Numbered from the stretch's first letter, positions 48,027-59,634 are shown. The stretch is DNA of 64,000 nt from Eucommia ulmoides (GCA_016647705.1 CM028340.1:9611001-9675000); one strand, 5' to 3'. Notes: generated from the letters alone by a model not told the origin. A program made the numbers and translations.

Positions 48027-50127
48027 CCCTAGCTACCTACATTTATTTTGCTTTTTATTTCCTTTTTCTCTTTAATTTCTTTTACAAATGAAAAAAAATA
48101 AAAGTAAAAACCAAACAAAAAGGAAAAACAATCTGCAATCAGTTCTTTCTTCTCCCTTCCTTTCCTATTTTGCTCTTATGGATTTGGCTTCAGAGATGAT
48201 ATTGCTGGAAAATCTAAGATACTCCCAACTTCTAACTCTCCGATCAATACCTCCAAAATTTAAAAAAATAAAAAAAAATAAAAAAATTGGGATATTGGTG
48301 CGGTATCGACCAAATATCCTCCGGCATGAGAATAAATTAATCAGGAATTGAATGAAATTAGAATTGTGTATTAAATTCTGGAAATCACTATATTTATAGA
48401 CTGAAATTATATTTGACTTCCCTTATTCTCTCTATATTCTAACTGCTTGACGTTACTAAAATGTCACCGATATATGATCTCACGAATAGTTCAAATAATA
48501 TACATGGGCCTTATTTTTAGGCTCTGGAGTTCTGATCTCATGAATACTTTAAACAATATTCATGAGTCTTATTTTTATGCTCTAGAGTTTCTCCTTCGTG
48601 TTGAATTAAATATGGGTATGCTCAGTCTAACACCATTATCTGGTTCTCTTATATTGGATACGGGATTACTCAATTCGGACCCACTATTCAATATTCAGTT
48701 AATTTGTATTATGTATGGGTATGCTAAATTTAGATCCACAATCACTTATTCACCAATAAACTACTATTGTCTTCTTCGTAGATCGCGAGTGAAACCACCC
48801 TCATCAAGAGACACTAAGAGAAGTTCAAATAGGCCCTATAGTAGTACTTGCTTTGTAAATATATGAGCTGAGGGAAGATTAGACGTGATTTTTGGACCAA
48901 GAAAAATAATTTTCAAAGAAAAAGAGTGAGGATGATCACTAATTATACCTTCTCCGAAGGTGTGAATGTTAAGAGCTCTCACATTTTCAATTATCATTGA
49001 ATCGTGGCCTTGCTAAGGTTGACATATAGTTAGATTACTCATGTCTGACATGAGTAATGTGAATGTTTGCCTTACTATCAAAGAATCGATTCTGGATTTT
49101 ACGCGCACTTCCACTAATCACCAAATATGGTGATCTTAAGGACACACTCCACCACATTAGACTGGTGCATTCACAATTTTACTCTTCGGGTACTCTTCGA
49201 AAAAATCAAACCCTGATTGATAAAAAAATGGACATTTCCCTTAACACTAGGAGTAAACTTGTTTGTTGATCTAATTGACCATTGTTTCTACAACTTCCAC
49301 GATTATTGTAATTTCCTCTTTGAGTTCTTTCCACCAGAATATGTTAGTCCTCTATGGATTCTTCTTCATCTTCCTTTGTAATTCATGTTTGATCTTCCTC
49401 TTGAAGTTTGACTTCTTGAGTCTTGATGGATTATGAAGCTTTAAATTTCCACAGTTAGCTTGGTATTCCAATTTTGACTTGCAATATGCAATTTTTCAGC
49501 TGTTAAAAAGGGCTTTGAGTTCATTGAAAAAGTGTTTTCCTTCTCTTGTACGGATTGAAGTCTTAAATGGTCTGTACTCCTTAGAGGATTATTAAGAGTA
49601 TAAAACATCAAATCTGATTGGATTACAAACTGCAGCTAATTTGATTGTATTTTCTATGATCACATTCAAACATTCAAATAATCATCTATGATCTTGAGCT
49701 ATATATAAAGTCTAGATCAATCCTTTTATTACCAAGCGTCTTTTGAGAATGAGTTAAACCCATTAAATTTTTATCTAAAATCTAGGTCTTATGTTTGATG
49801 CTGGGCGTTTTAAGTTCCATATCAATGTTGGGTTGTTGTTGGCAGCACAAAATTTAAGAGTTGAAATTGAAAAGTAGCAATAACTCAGGTAAATTTTTAA
49901 AATTTCACATTGTTTCATTATAATTTCAATTCCACGGAACCAAACGCTACCTTAGGACACGAGGGCCAAAAGGTGTATAAGTTTCATAAAATGGTAAAAA
50001 AGAGTACAATGAAGATAAGCCAAGAAGTTCCCCCACAAACTAGAAAAGCACATTATGAGGTCATGAAGTAAAAAACTGGTTCATTACTTCATCCACCATT
50101 ATTATCAGAGAAAAGCTTCCATAACAC
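48027..50127. other. Intergenic stretch between sPLA2 and the B15-like gene
   Basis: AATAAA near 48095 could be the sPLA2 polyadenylation signal. A short tandem duplication of about 60 bp (CTTATTTTTAGGCTCTGGAGTT) lies at 48480-48595. A decayed SINE-like unit lies at about 49100-49270. A 139-codon frame at 48447-48866 has no motif and is not called. Nothing else is seen. Confidence 0.5.
49100..49270 (-). repeat. Decayed relative of the SINE at 47321
   Basis: It shares GGTGCATTCA with its neighbours, and the order of blocks (GACACACTCCACCACATTAGACTGGTG, then CAAACCCTGATTGAT, then TTAACACTAGGAG) follows the SINE at 47321-47551. Box B is degraded. No flanking duplication was found. Confidence 0.45.
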
Positions 50128-52112
50128 TCAGATGAACTTCCTGTACGGCCTGCCGTAATCTTCATCTTGCATATGCTGTCGTCATATAAACCAAAATATG
50201 TTAACATCCTTTAGTAATTACACTATCGTAGTGTTTGGTTGCACACCAAGTTCCAAGCACTGCCTATCTCCAAGTTCCAAAAACTGGGAACAGAAAACAA
50301 AAATATGGAAGAAAAAAATTGTTTTTGTTCCACTCCCAGATTTTGAACAAATTTTCTGGTAACAGAACAAAATGTGTTCGGAAACAGAAACACTTAACAA
50401 ACGTCACCCACACCCCCCTAAGGAAAAATTATCCAACAAAGCACTTGCACAACTTCAATAACTAAAGAAGTAAAGAGTCAAAGCAATGAATGGTAACAAG
50501 AATGCGTTTGGTGAGGTATTTGGTTTCGAGAACGGATTTTTAATTCATAACAAAACTTCTTAAATCCGTTCTCAAAATCAAATACCTAGCCCAGACCAGA
50601 GTTTTGTGAAACATCATTCCTCAGGGCGAGGGGATAGAGTTAATGTCCCGAAAACATACAAATTAACAATTTAACGTGATGAAAACCTTCTGACTCAACA
50701 AAAATGATTAGTTGATGAAGAAGACGATGAGCAGTCACCGAAAATTGCATCTATGAAAAAACAAAAAAAAACAAAAAAAGGCTTTTAGCCCTACCTTACG
50801 CTGATGATAATCTAGAATTGCAATAACAATGAAGCAATTGCGCACTAAAGTATGACTAAGATTGGAGATATGCACATGAAAATATTTAAAAATAAAAAAT
50901 AAAAATAAAAACGAAATCAGAAGTAAAGAACAAATTTGAAGAGTGAAGAATTGATGTCAACTCAGTGAGCCAAACTTCATGTTTTCCTTAGGTTTGTAGA
51001 CCCGTGGCTTGTTTTTATATACTAATCTTTGTTTTGGTATCAAGAGTCCTTTCAGGCTTTATTTTTGATGATTTGTTGTAGCATTTCATTTTCCCTACAT
51101 GACAAATGAGTACTTTTTGAGTGCAAAATGAATGATATTTTTAAAATTAAGTACTTTTTTGCTTAAAATCAAAAAGAGCACTTAAAAAGCATTACCAAAC
51201 GGTGTCTAAATAGATAACCAGAACATCAACATCACCGAAAAAGTTCATGAAATCCTCTAGTGAAAGTCCAAACCACCAAAACTCTAATAAAAAATAGATT
51301 CACAGGCAACAAAATGATGAAGAGGATGGCATTGTCCAAGGCACCAAAAAGGAATTTTATGCGACTAAGAATGGAGATTGGCAATGGTTAAGGGTCACCA
51401 CAGACAAGGGCATTTGATTAGATGAAGTTAAATAAGTCCATTAAAGGGCAAATGTTCTAAGTCAAATTCCATGAATCCAGAGTAAGTTTTGGACTAAAAT
51501 AGAACTCATAGAGCAGATTCTTTGTTCCTATCTATCTGTACAGAAATTACATATAAGCTTCATTCTAAGAATAGAATGAAGATTTCTTATTAACTTTGTA
51601 GTTCAATTGTACGGAATAACCCCAAAAATACCCAAAGAAATGAAGGGGAAAAGGGAAACAAACGCAGATTATTTCTGATGGAATTGACTTCTCACAGCTT
51701 AATATGCCAATTGCAGGTGCAAATTCAAGTACAAATCAGATTGGACCTCCATTGATTTATGAAATTTATAGTGCTAATTGTCAAAACTCAATATCGAAAT
51801 TATGAAAGAACCGGTAATGGCACATAGACAGAATAAAATTCCAAGAAATTAGGGCAGAAATAGATCTAGATTCCAGGAAAAAAAATATACGAAGACGATC
51901 AGCCATAACATTAACTTTAGAAATCTATTTCACATTCAACTTACGAATTCTTTGACGACGGCTCGGTAGAGAAAGACTGGGATCGCGATGCCGAAGATGC
52001 CGACGAGGGCGAAGTTACGACGGTTCCACCGGAAATTGTGCTCGAGATTCTCCCTCGCCGTGCCCCATTCCTCTATCCACTTGTTCTTGTTCGCCTCCAT
52101 TCCTCCACCCAT
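50128..52112 (-). CDS. NDUFB4: Complex I subunit B15-like (NDUFB4 type), 2 exons
   Basis: Exon 1 is 52112 down to 51945 and exon 2 is 50175 down to 50128. The intron begins GTAAGT and ends CAG at a codon boundary. The product has 71 residues: MGGGMEANKNKWIEEWGTA, then ENLEHNFRWNRRN, a hydrophobic span at about 34-50 (FALVGIFGIAIPVFLY), and the tail HMQDEDYGRPYRKFI. Length and sequence fit the small plant protein assigned to NADH dehydrogenase as B15/NDUFB4 (Arabidopsis At2g31490, from memory). It is an accessory membrane-arm subunit of mitochondrial complex I. The 1.77-kb intron carries MITEs. It is divergent from TOM7. A CT run at about 52127-52149 is in its likely leader. Confidence 0.87.
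50229..50413. mobile_element. MITE in the intron of the B15-like gene
   Basis: The ends GTAGTGTTTGGTTGC and the inverted right end GGGTGACGTTTGTTAAG are similar. The interior pairs CTGGGAACAGAAAAC with GTTCCACTCCCAG. The right end recurs in the element at 56080-56640 (GGTGACGTTTGGTAAC), suggesting one family. Confidence 0.5.
50514..50587. repeat. Short perfect-stem hairpin in the intron
   Basis: Arm 50514-50539 and arm 50562-50587 pair over 26 positions with two mismatches around a 22-base loop. The left arm contains CGAGAACGGATTT and the right arm AAATCCGTTCTC. It lies in the B15-like intron, so its RNA form would be transcribed. Confidence 0.8.
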
Positions 52113-52196
52113 CTTTCCTCTCCTGTTCTCTCTCTCTCTCTCTCTCTCCTCACTAGAATGGCATGCGAGCTTCTTTCGTTGGACTTATGCTCTCGA

Positions 52197-52287
52197 TTGA
52201 TGCAGCTTCTTTGTGGAGTGTTTGGATGCAATGATAATCGTATTCCTGGGCAGTTTAGGCATTTTCATTGGTCCTATAAAATCATAG
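52197..52287 (+). repeat. 91-bp duplicated segment, copy upstream of the B15-like gene
   Basis: It matches 53489-53579 without gaps at about 80 of 91 positions, including GTTTGGATGCAA and GATAATCGTATTCCTG. It starts 85 bp from the B15-like start codon. Where the other copy has TGGGCC, this one reads TGGTCC. Confidence 0.9.
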
Positions 52288-52549
52288 AAAGGATGGAAAA
52301 AAAAAATTATTTTAATATAATTTACTATTTTATCATCGGCCAAATAAATTAAAAATTATATTATTAAGAATATAATTGTAATTTTACTCATTCTCCTCAC
52401 TTCTCTTTATTTTTCTTCCAAATTTGTGTGGAGAAAAAAAATACTTAGAAAATTATTCATTTTTTCTTTCGGTTTTATTTTTCTTCTTATTTTTCATTCA
52501 TACTTGATGAGTGTAAAATTCGGTTATCCCAAATTTCCTCTATAGAAGA

Positions 52550-53290
52550 CCGCCATGTGTATAAGATCCCCAAGTGGAATTGAATTTACCAAGAGAAAAA
52601 CTTGCAAACCCCGTCGGTCAAGGGATCAGACTCATTTCTGACTGGTCGCAATAAAAAAGAGACCATGAATGTCACCTGGTGGAGTAGAATTTCCCTGTTA
52701 GGCTAAGGACACCTTTCCTCACCTCGATACCTCCCTAGGCTAGCACCCCCTAAGTTGGTAGCCGGATCCAGCAGATTCATGTGTGAAACATCCGATGCCC
52801 AATTCATATTGCCAAGTTGAGCTGGGAAATTCCCCTCTAATTCTAGAAGAATGAATGGAAATCTCCCAAGTACCATGAGTTGGGCCTCTTCTCCGCATCT
52901 GTGCATGATCAACCCATGGACTCTTCCTCAAAGGGCCGAAAAGCCCAAGCCCATGGGTCTAATATTTCCACGTGCTCGCACATTGGCCACGTGCCAAACT
53001 TAGGGTAATCATTCGAGCTTAGGCCCGCTAATCAATCAGCCTCCTCGCCTATAAAAGAAAGGGTTATCAATGCCCAAAGATATTACTTAATACTCAGCTA
53101 CTTCTCTGAAACATATTTTTAGCCTTTCCCCTTCTCTCCCCCCCCCCCCCAAAAAAAAACTCTTATTCTCATGCCAGAGGAATTTCACTGGGCAACACTC
53201 CGGTAAGTCTTTATGCAGGTACCAGCTCAGAGCTCCCAGAACAGACAGACATCCTTCTCGGACCTCATGACTTTTCAAATTACTTGACTA
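52550..53290 (+). repeat. Possible LTR fragment between the two mitochondrial genes
   Basis: Composition changes here to less AT-rich. A strong TATA-like GCCTATAAAAGAAAGG lies near 53050, followed about 90 bases later by a C run and A run (53141-53158). Such a TATA plus leader structure fits an LTR. No terminal TG...CA pair or duplication was confirmed, and no second copy is in the window. Confidence 0.35.
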
Positions 53291-53488
53291 AATAGAATAT
53301 ATTCAAGACCTTCTCCACTCCACTTTAGCATGGAAGAGACCTAAATGCCATGACCGGATCATACTGTTGTTGTTAATTAAAATTTGACATCAACAACGCC
53401 AAATAATTTTTTTTTTTATTCTATTTTTTCTTCCTATTTTGTTGTACATCCATTTTCCACCCAACTAAAGGCGCTCACATGCCCTGCA

Positions 53489-53579
53489 TTGATGAAGCTT
53501 CTTTGTGGAGTGTTTGGATGCAACGATAATCGTATTCCTGAGCAGACTAGGCCTTTTCATTGGGCCATTAAAATCATAG
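53489..53579 (+). repeat. 91-bp duplicated segment, copy upstream of TOM7
   Basis: Direct-repeat partner of 52197-52287. It ends 130 bp before the TOM7 start codon and contains TGGGCC at 53561-53566. Confidence 0.9.
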
Positions 53580-53590
53580 GCCCATTGGGC
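53561..53590 (+). promoter_or_regulatory. Site II-like elements of the TOM7 promoter
   Basis: TGGGCC (53561-53566), GGCCCA (53579-53584) and a further TGGGC (53586-53590) cluster within 30 bp. TGGGCC/T site II motifs are common in plant promoters of mitochondrial and ribosomal genes and are bound by TCP factors. The position, about 120-150 bp before the ATG, suits that role. Confidence 0.6.
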
Positions 53591-53660
53591 AGCTCTAAAC
53601 TAATTAATGATGATTAATCTCTTTAATTAGTGCAATTAACCTAGGGCTCGCAGCTACTCC

Positions 53661-53670
53661 TATATATATA
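53661..53670 (+). promoter_or_regulatory. TATA-like box of TOM7
   Basis: TATATATATA lies 39 bp before the ATG. If used, the leader would be very short; the site II cluster might set initiation instead. Confidence 0.4.
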
Positions 53671-53708
53671 CACACACAGATGCACTGTGACTGTGTGTAT
53701 TTTTAACA

Positions 53709-53930
53709 ATGTCGTCGAAGCTGAGTCTGAAGGCGAAGGGGAAGCCGGCGAAGGGCAAGGCGCCGGCCGACGAAGAACAATCGGTTGTGAAATCGTTGAA
53801 GGAGTGGAGCACATGGACGATGAAGAAGGCAAAAGTGATCACTCACTACGGTTTCATACCGTTGGTCATCATCATCGGGATGAATTCCGAGCCGAAACCC
53901 TCGATCTCTCAGCTTCTCAGTCCTGTTTGA
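53709..53930 (+). CDS. TOM7: Mitochondrial import receptor subunit TOM7
   Basis: A single-exon frame of 73 residues. A lysine-rich cytosolic head (KLSLKAKGKPAKGKAP) is followed by KSLKEWSTWTMKKAKVITHY. The membrane span follows (about 46-59, GFIPLVIIIGMNS), then a short tail EPKPSISQLLSPV. The order and the HYGFIPLVI...GMNS...P block match plant TOM7 along its entire length. TOM7 is a tail-anchored outer-membrane protein that tunes assembly of the TOM translocase. The head is one of the GC-richer stretches nearby. It is divergent from the complex I subunit gene, 1.6 kb apart. The frame is intact, with no oddity. Confidence 0.95.
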   Translation: MSSKLSLKAKGKPAKGKAPADEEQSVVKSLKEWSTWTMKKAKVITHYGFIPLVIIIGMNSEPKPSISQLLSPV

Positions 53931-56079
53931 TTAGCTTTCTCCGGTATCTAGATCTCCGACGGTCAGCGACTATTCGTCGATATGGCATATGAAAAGGTTT
54001 TACTGAGTTTTTTTGTTGTTGTTGCTATGTTTACCCTGGCTATAAACTTACTGTGTTTGTGTACTTCTTTAGCTATTCATGGAGTAAAGTGGTAGATTCT
54101 GTGAATTTTTTATTTTTTTGCTTGATCGTTTTGTGATGTTTGTGAATATTGATGTGATCTCTATAATTCCCGATCTCGAAGTCATTTTCTATTGCAATTT
54201 TTATAAATTAACACCTGAATTAATTTGTTTAGTGTTATTGATCTGTGTTCATGTTGTTCGAGAGTAATTTCAAAGCTTGAATTTGCATAATTTCTGTGAT
54301 GATTAAATGTCTTCAAGCAAATTGGGAGAATAGAGGTTATGATTGTTAGGGTTTTGCTTTTGCTCATTTGATTAGGTTTTTTTCCATCTTTTATTAGATT
54401 GAAGCTATTAGGATCCGTTTTGAGTTTGATTGTCCTTCTTGATTGTTTCATGCTTATGCTTGATAGAGTGATCCTGGTATGCCCAGGTTTATGAGTCCTG
54501 AATTATTAGGGTCTGTTTTTTGCACTTTAAAACTAGTTTGGTTTTTCACTGAATCGAAAACTTGTTTACAAAACTCCTTGTTTTGCGAATTTTTTTTGGA
54601 TTAACATATAATTGTTTTCAAATTACAAGCCAAATAGACGTTTGATGGATTTTACTAGTTGCTTTTCTCGATCATGTTGTTGGTTTTTCATTTAACATTA
54701 TGGAATGACTTAGTTCAGTTCATGGAAATGAACCCATGTATTTTCCAATTTGAATTCCTAGGCTTTAATTCTAAGAGTATTCTAATAGACTTTGTTCATT
54801 AATAAGGATTGCAAAATAATACACCCGCAAAGAGTATTGTTACTCAGCATATATTGATGGTAACCGAGTATGGTACCCAAGTATTGCTAGAGTTTAGGGT
54901 AAGTAGGCAATCAAAGATATGATTGAGATATCTAAAAGGAGAAAAGAAATAGTTGTTTAAAAAAGGGGGAAAATTAGCAAAAAGGACCTATGGAAGAGAC
55001 TTGACAAAGTGAATAACATGTGGGATGATATGGGAAGTCGTTTTAGAGATATAAGAAGAGACGTTCTAGGAGTATGTTTTTATTTGTCTGATCTTAACCT
55101 TTAAATCAGCTACGCCTTTTCGATTAATCACATTTAAATTTTGCATATTTTTTGTTCCATTTTTGTGCCCACGATTTCGTTATTCATGATTTCCTTAAAG
55201 TATCTTCTTATTTGTCGTATAGATTTTGCTTTGACTTTCTTTTTCATGTGATTAACAGTTGTGTTCGTTCAAATTCAAAATTTTAATCCTTTCTAATTGT
55301 CTTATTAATTCTGTGCGCGGGCACCATTTGTCAATATTTTCCTATGCATTAGAGTTGATATTTTGGGAGTTCATCGATTATAGTTTGGCATTCATCGAGT
55401 AATTGTGGTTATCAATTTATTTAATTTTTATTTTTTTATTTATTCTGTTTTGTATAGTTTTTCTTTTGAGAAGAATGCAGTACATGACATTACAAGAGAA
55501 CTCTGTTGGGTGCGTGCAAAAATGACTAGGGTCGTTCCTGGAGCAGGTTGAGTGCAAACTGAACTTTAGAAAATAAATTACGAGATTGTCTAAGGTTTTG
55601 AGACCAGGCCATTCCTGTCTTCGGACCCGATTTTTCAGTTCAAGATCTCCCGTTGTTAAAAAAATCTAAGCATAATCAAATATTCCTACTAATTACATCT
55701 CTATTCTATGCTTAAGTACATTCTTCTCCATTAACTAAAGTTTGTCCAACCAGAAATTAATGAACAAAAATCATGTTAATAAATTCATCCAACCAAAAAT
55801 TATACGATAGATGTTATTTTGTTAGCTATATATATATATATATATATATATTATTTATTTTGATTCATACTAAATGACCGAACTAACCTAAAAATAAAAA
55901 GTTAGGGCCTAACTCAACTCTAAAAATTGACGAACCTAAAATTAAGGCCCTAGTTCGGCTTTTGGTCCAAAAGTCTAATCCCAACCCCAACAAATGAGCA
56001 CCGACTTGGGAGGGTTAGGTGGGCCTCCAAGCAAATGGACTGCTCCACGAATGACGACAATCATGGCAATTTATGTCCT
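53931..56079. other. TOM7 downstream and intergenic stretch
   Basis: AT-rich, with no recognisable gene. A TA run lies at 55827-55851. An 89-codon minus frame (54182-54451) has no motif. TOM7 probably ends within the first few hundred bases, but no clear polyadenylation signal can be chosen. Confidence 0.45.
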
Positions 56080-56640
56080 CGTAACAAGAATTCATTAATC
56101 ATTTCCATTCCAGAAATTTACATTCCATTCTCAGATTTTTGGAAATAGCATTTTGGTAATTTTTGTTTTTGTTTCCATTTCATTTCCATTTGAAAATTGT
56201 GCACACTTTTTTCTTAAGAAATGAGAAACAAAAAAAAGTTGTTTCTCATTATTCCCATTCCATTCCCAAAACACATAGTCACTATTCACCTACCGGGCGA
56301 CCACCGTCCACCGCTGCCGTCACCGGCCACCGTCCGGCCGGAAATTTCCCGGCCACTTCCGGCCGTCGCCGGCGACGGCGTCATTGTCTTCCGGCCGGAG
56401 TCGCCGGCCGGCCGGCGACGGCCCACCGCCGTCAGGCCAAAATAGAGGAAAAAAAAAAAAAAGATTTTAGGATAAAATCGTTACCAAACACAATTCCCTT
56501 CCCAAAACAAAAAAAAAAAAAAATTATCGTTACCAAACGCAATTTTACTCCCAAAAAGAAAATAAAATTCTCATCTCATTCCTATCCCACTGCTGGAATG
56601 GAAACAGAAATAGTTACCAAACGTCACCTTAGTTGTTACA
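56080..56640. mobile_element. MITE-like unit with GC-rich palindromic core
   Basis: The right end inverted reads TAAGGTGACGTTTGGTAAC, then TTTCTGTTTCCATTCC. The left part has TTTCCATTCCAGAAATTTAC. CGTTACCAAACGCAATT recurs inside (about 56480 and 56525). The core 56290-56440 is very GC-rich in an AT-rich region and holds two perfect palindromes: GCCGTCGCCGGCGACGGC (56362-56379) and GTCGCCGGCCGGCCGGCGAC (56400-56419). Related ends occur at 50229-50413. The left border is not fixed. Open frames across it are composition artefacts. Confidence 0.5.
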
Positions 56641-58118
56641 TTTGTAAATCATTCTGTTCAGTGTGGTTGATATTTTAACTAGTATGTTTGTTAAATAACA
56701 TACACATATTTAATATATATATATATATATACATCAATGAGGATATATTTTTAATTTGGAACATTTTGAACTATTGGATCGAATATCCAACGGCCAAGAT
56801 TAAATGATACTAAGAGATATTATCAGTCGTTGGACTAGATTAGAACCAATGGTAAAGAATAAATTTTAAATTAAATTATTAGGTTTTCTATAAACTAATT
56901 ATATATATTTTATTCTAATTTTAACTAACAATCTAGAATCTCGCAACACTAAGAAAATCTCACCCTTCTTCTCCGATAACTCTTTTGCCCCCTTCCCCAT
57001 CTCCCTCCTCTCTTTCTTCAATGCAGATTTCTCTCCGATCGATCCTTTATGCTCTTTCTCTTCACTAGTGATACAGATCTCTCTCAGATTGATCAATTAT
57101 GTATGCTCTCTCTCTCTTCACTAGTGATGCAGTCGATCTCCTCTCCCTCTCAATCCTCTTCGCTCCATCTTCACCAGTGATCCAACAAAGCTCTCATCTC
57201 TCTTCATCGGATATTTTGTTGATCAGATCCAACCTAGTTGCCTTGGAAGAGTTCGATCACTTGTTTTATCTCTCTTGATCAATCATTCTCTCTATTAGGG
57301 CTTCGTTTTATCAATGATCCAGTCAACATTTTATCTCTCGATTAAACGATCTCTTTCTTAGGGCTTTGTTCTCTCATATATCCAATTGATTCCTAGAGTC
57401 CGATGGCTTCATTTCTCTCTCTCTCAATTAATCAATCTACCTCTGTTAGGGCTTTATTTTCTCACGATCCAGCCGATCTATCTCCTCCACCTTTGAGAGC
57501 AACCCAACTTTCTCAATGTTGCTTAGAACATGTGAAATACTTGGATCTAGACATGCCATCTTTCACTAGATCTTATTAAAGAACCCTAAGCATGCTCGGA
57601 TGTTCAGATGAGAATGTCCGAAGTACATTAATTAAAGAAATTAAACACATGAAGAAAGAAAAACATGTCATGTTTGATATCATACTTTTAGTAACATCTG
57701 ATGCTACAGGATAAACACATGAAGAAAGAAAAATGCGTCATGTTTGATGTCATACTTTCAGTAACATTTGATGTTGCAAAGAGATGCATATCCTAGTAAA
57801 GAAACCTCTCAATGTTTTCAACACTCATGGAAAACCGAGATGAAAAGTAAGAGATCTTGCCCTAGTCTCACAAATTGGAAAATTTAACAAAATGGTGACA
57901 ATCAGTTTTTTACTACAATAAAGACTTTGAATATTTTTTGTTATTTTGAGAGTAATAATTAGTTTTTCTTTATTTTTTTAATCTAAATTCCAGAATGATA
58001 ACAGTTTTTTTTTTTTTTTTTTTTTTTCCATTTTTGAGTCCAAATTTCCGGAATAATAATAGTTAGTCTTGTTCATTTTTTTAGTCCCAAGTACGACATA
58101 GCAATGGTTAAGGATAGG
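56641..58118. other. Intergenic, CT-rich part and a 70-bp tandem pair
   Basis: About 56930-57540 is CT-rich with recurring CTTCACTAGTGATNCAG and TTAGGGCTTTGTTCTCTCA. A 70-bp unit starting AAACACATGAAGAAAGAAAAA is present twice in tandem (57643-57712 and 57713-57782). A T run lies at 58006-58027. No gene is supported. Confidence 0.55.
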
Positions 58119-59304
58119 TGTCACAGGGTCGAAATTTTTACCGCAAAAATCGCAACCGTGTGATGGCTTAGTTGCATCAACAACTAGCAGCTCCGGTGAA
58201 TGTACTGTCACGCAACAGAAATATACCGACAGTCTTTAAACACACACGTTCCTGCAAAGTAATACAACGGGAATACACCGAAACAGTACTGAAAACGCAC
58301 CCACGTAACGGCACACTAACGTTTACGGGAAAAATCCAACCTTGTATTAATTAACTCGGGTTACAAGGAACCAATTACAACATTTAGTCTGAATTTCCGC
58401 ATGTATACATTCACTTACTTAAAAACAGACTAAAACGTTACAATTTATAGGAGAAGACACCAGTTGACAGCCCTAACTGCATAGGCAGACTACCGACACC
58501 TGTCCCGACACTTGTTAGCACCACAGGAATTGGTTTTCCTGTCTGAAAACCAACCAAAACCGCCAGAAACTACACGGAACTACTTCCCACATGTCCTGCA
58601 TATGACTGGTAACCAACAGTCCACTAGCTCACCACGAGCTCAGCATCCTTCGAGCGTTTTTGCACCGTCCCAACGTCCTGCCTGTTGCCGTCTCGTCCCA
58701 TATTCAACCGACGTTTCACAATGTCTTTCCATGCCGCCTGCATGGCCGGAACGCGTCGTTGCGCCCAACGTCCAATATGCTATTTCAACACCAGAATGCA
58801 CCGCAACCCAACGGTGCGCCATGTCCCGCACATGACTCTGCCCACAACGTAACGTTGTGCCTACGTTGCACCATTTTGCCTCGGTACCGCACCGAGGTCT
58901 TTCTTTGGTCCCGTGACTCCCCACTAAAACCCCAATTTCGGCATACTCTGCCAATGCCGCCAACGTGCGTCCACGTTGTCCAACAGCACACTAATTTGCC
59001 AACGCCTGCCCAACAGCTTGGTCCAACGCCTCCTCGCTCCTCCAACGCATGTTGTCGCGTCCATGACACTGTTTATAACGTAGCGTTGTGCCTACGTTGC
59101 ACCATTTTGCCTCGGTACAGCACCGAGGTCTTTCTCACTGCCCAACACTCGCCGGTATTGTGCCACAACACCTTAGCCAACCGACAGGCACCAAGTTGGT
59201 GCCTTCTTTGCCAACGACTCCATCCGTGCCGCATGCACCATGTCCGATAGAAAATCACACTGAGTCGGTAATGTTTGATCCTCTAGTGTTGTTAGGGTCT
59301 AACA
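58119..59304 (-). repeat. 3' LTR of the chromovirus-like remnant (1186 bp)
   Basis: On the minus strand it starts TGTTAGACCCTAACAAC at 59304 and ends GACCCTGTGACA at 58119. It is GC-richer than its surroundings. A block of about 65 bp with GTTGTGCCTACGTTGCACCA and CCTCGGTAC, GCACCGAGGTCTTTCT is present twice, 231 bp apart (58841-58905 and 59072-59136). Confidence 0.75.
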
Positions 59305-59322
59305 AACCACCCCCACCAAAAG
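59305..59322 (-). other. Polypurine tract of the chromovirus-like remnant
   Basis: The minus strand reads TTTTGGTGGGGGTGGTT directly before the LTR start TGTTAGACC. Confidence 0.75.
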
Positions 59323-59433
59323 AATCCGACGTCCACGTCGGATCGATCTCAGCATGATCTACTGGTTTTGGCATGCATCGATGCCACCCATTCTGCCACA
59401 GTCTTCTTACTTTGTCAGCAACCGTTTCAATTC

Positions 59434-59634
59434 GTTGCAACTCTTTGCAACATGTTTGTTAATTTTGTCCGCCACAGTCTCCTCAATCTGCCCGCAGACT
59501 CCCATCAGTCCGTTGTAAGTCGTTACAACGTGTTTGTCAATTGTGTCTGTCACAGTCTACTCAATCTGCCCACAGACTTGCATCGTTCCGTTGCAACTCC
59601 CTATAACGTATTTGCCACAGAACACCGTCCGTGA
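59434..59634 (-). repeat. 78-bp tandem repeat upstream of the LTR
   Basis: About 2.4 units of 78 bp with CACAGTCTCCTCAATCTGCC and GACTCCCATC. It lies between gag and the polypurine tract, in the element's 3' untranslated part. Confidence 0.85.

Noticed and set aside
48447-48866. 139-codon open frame downstream of sPLA2
   Set aside because: It runs through a short tandem duplication and shows no protein family signal.
56163-56678. 171-codon frame with R/P-rich middle
   Set aside because: It spans MITE-like ends and the GC palindromes; the residues reflect repeat composition only.
58512-59250. Long plus-strand frames (107 and 196 codons) over 58512-59250
   Set aside because: They lie in the GC-rich LTR of the chromovirus-like remnant, antisense to it, with no domain.
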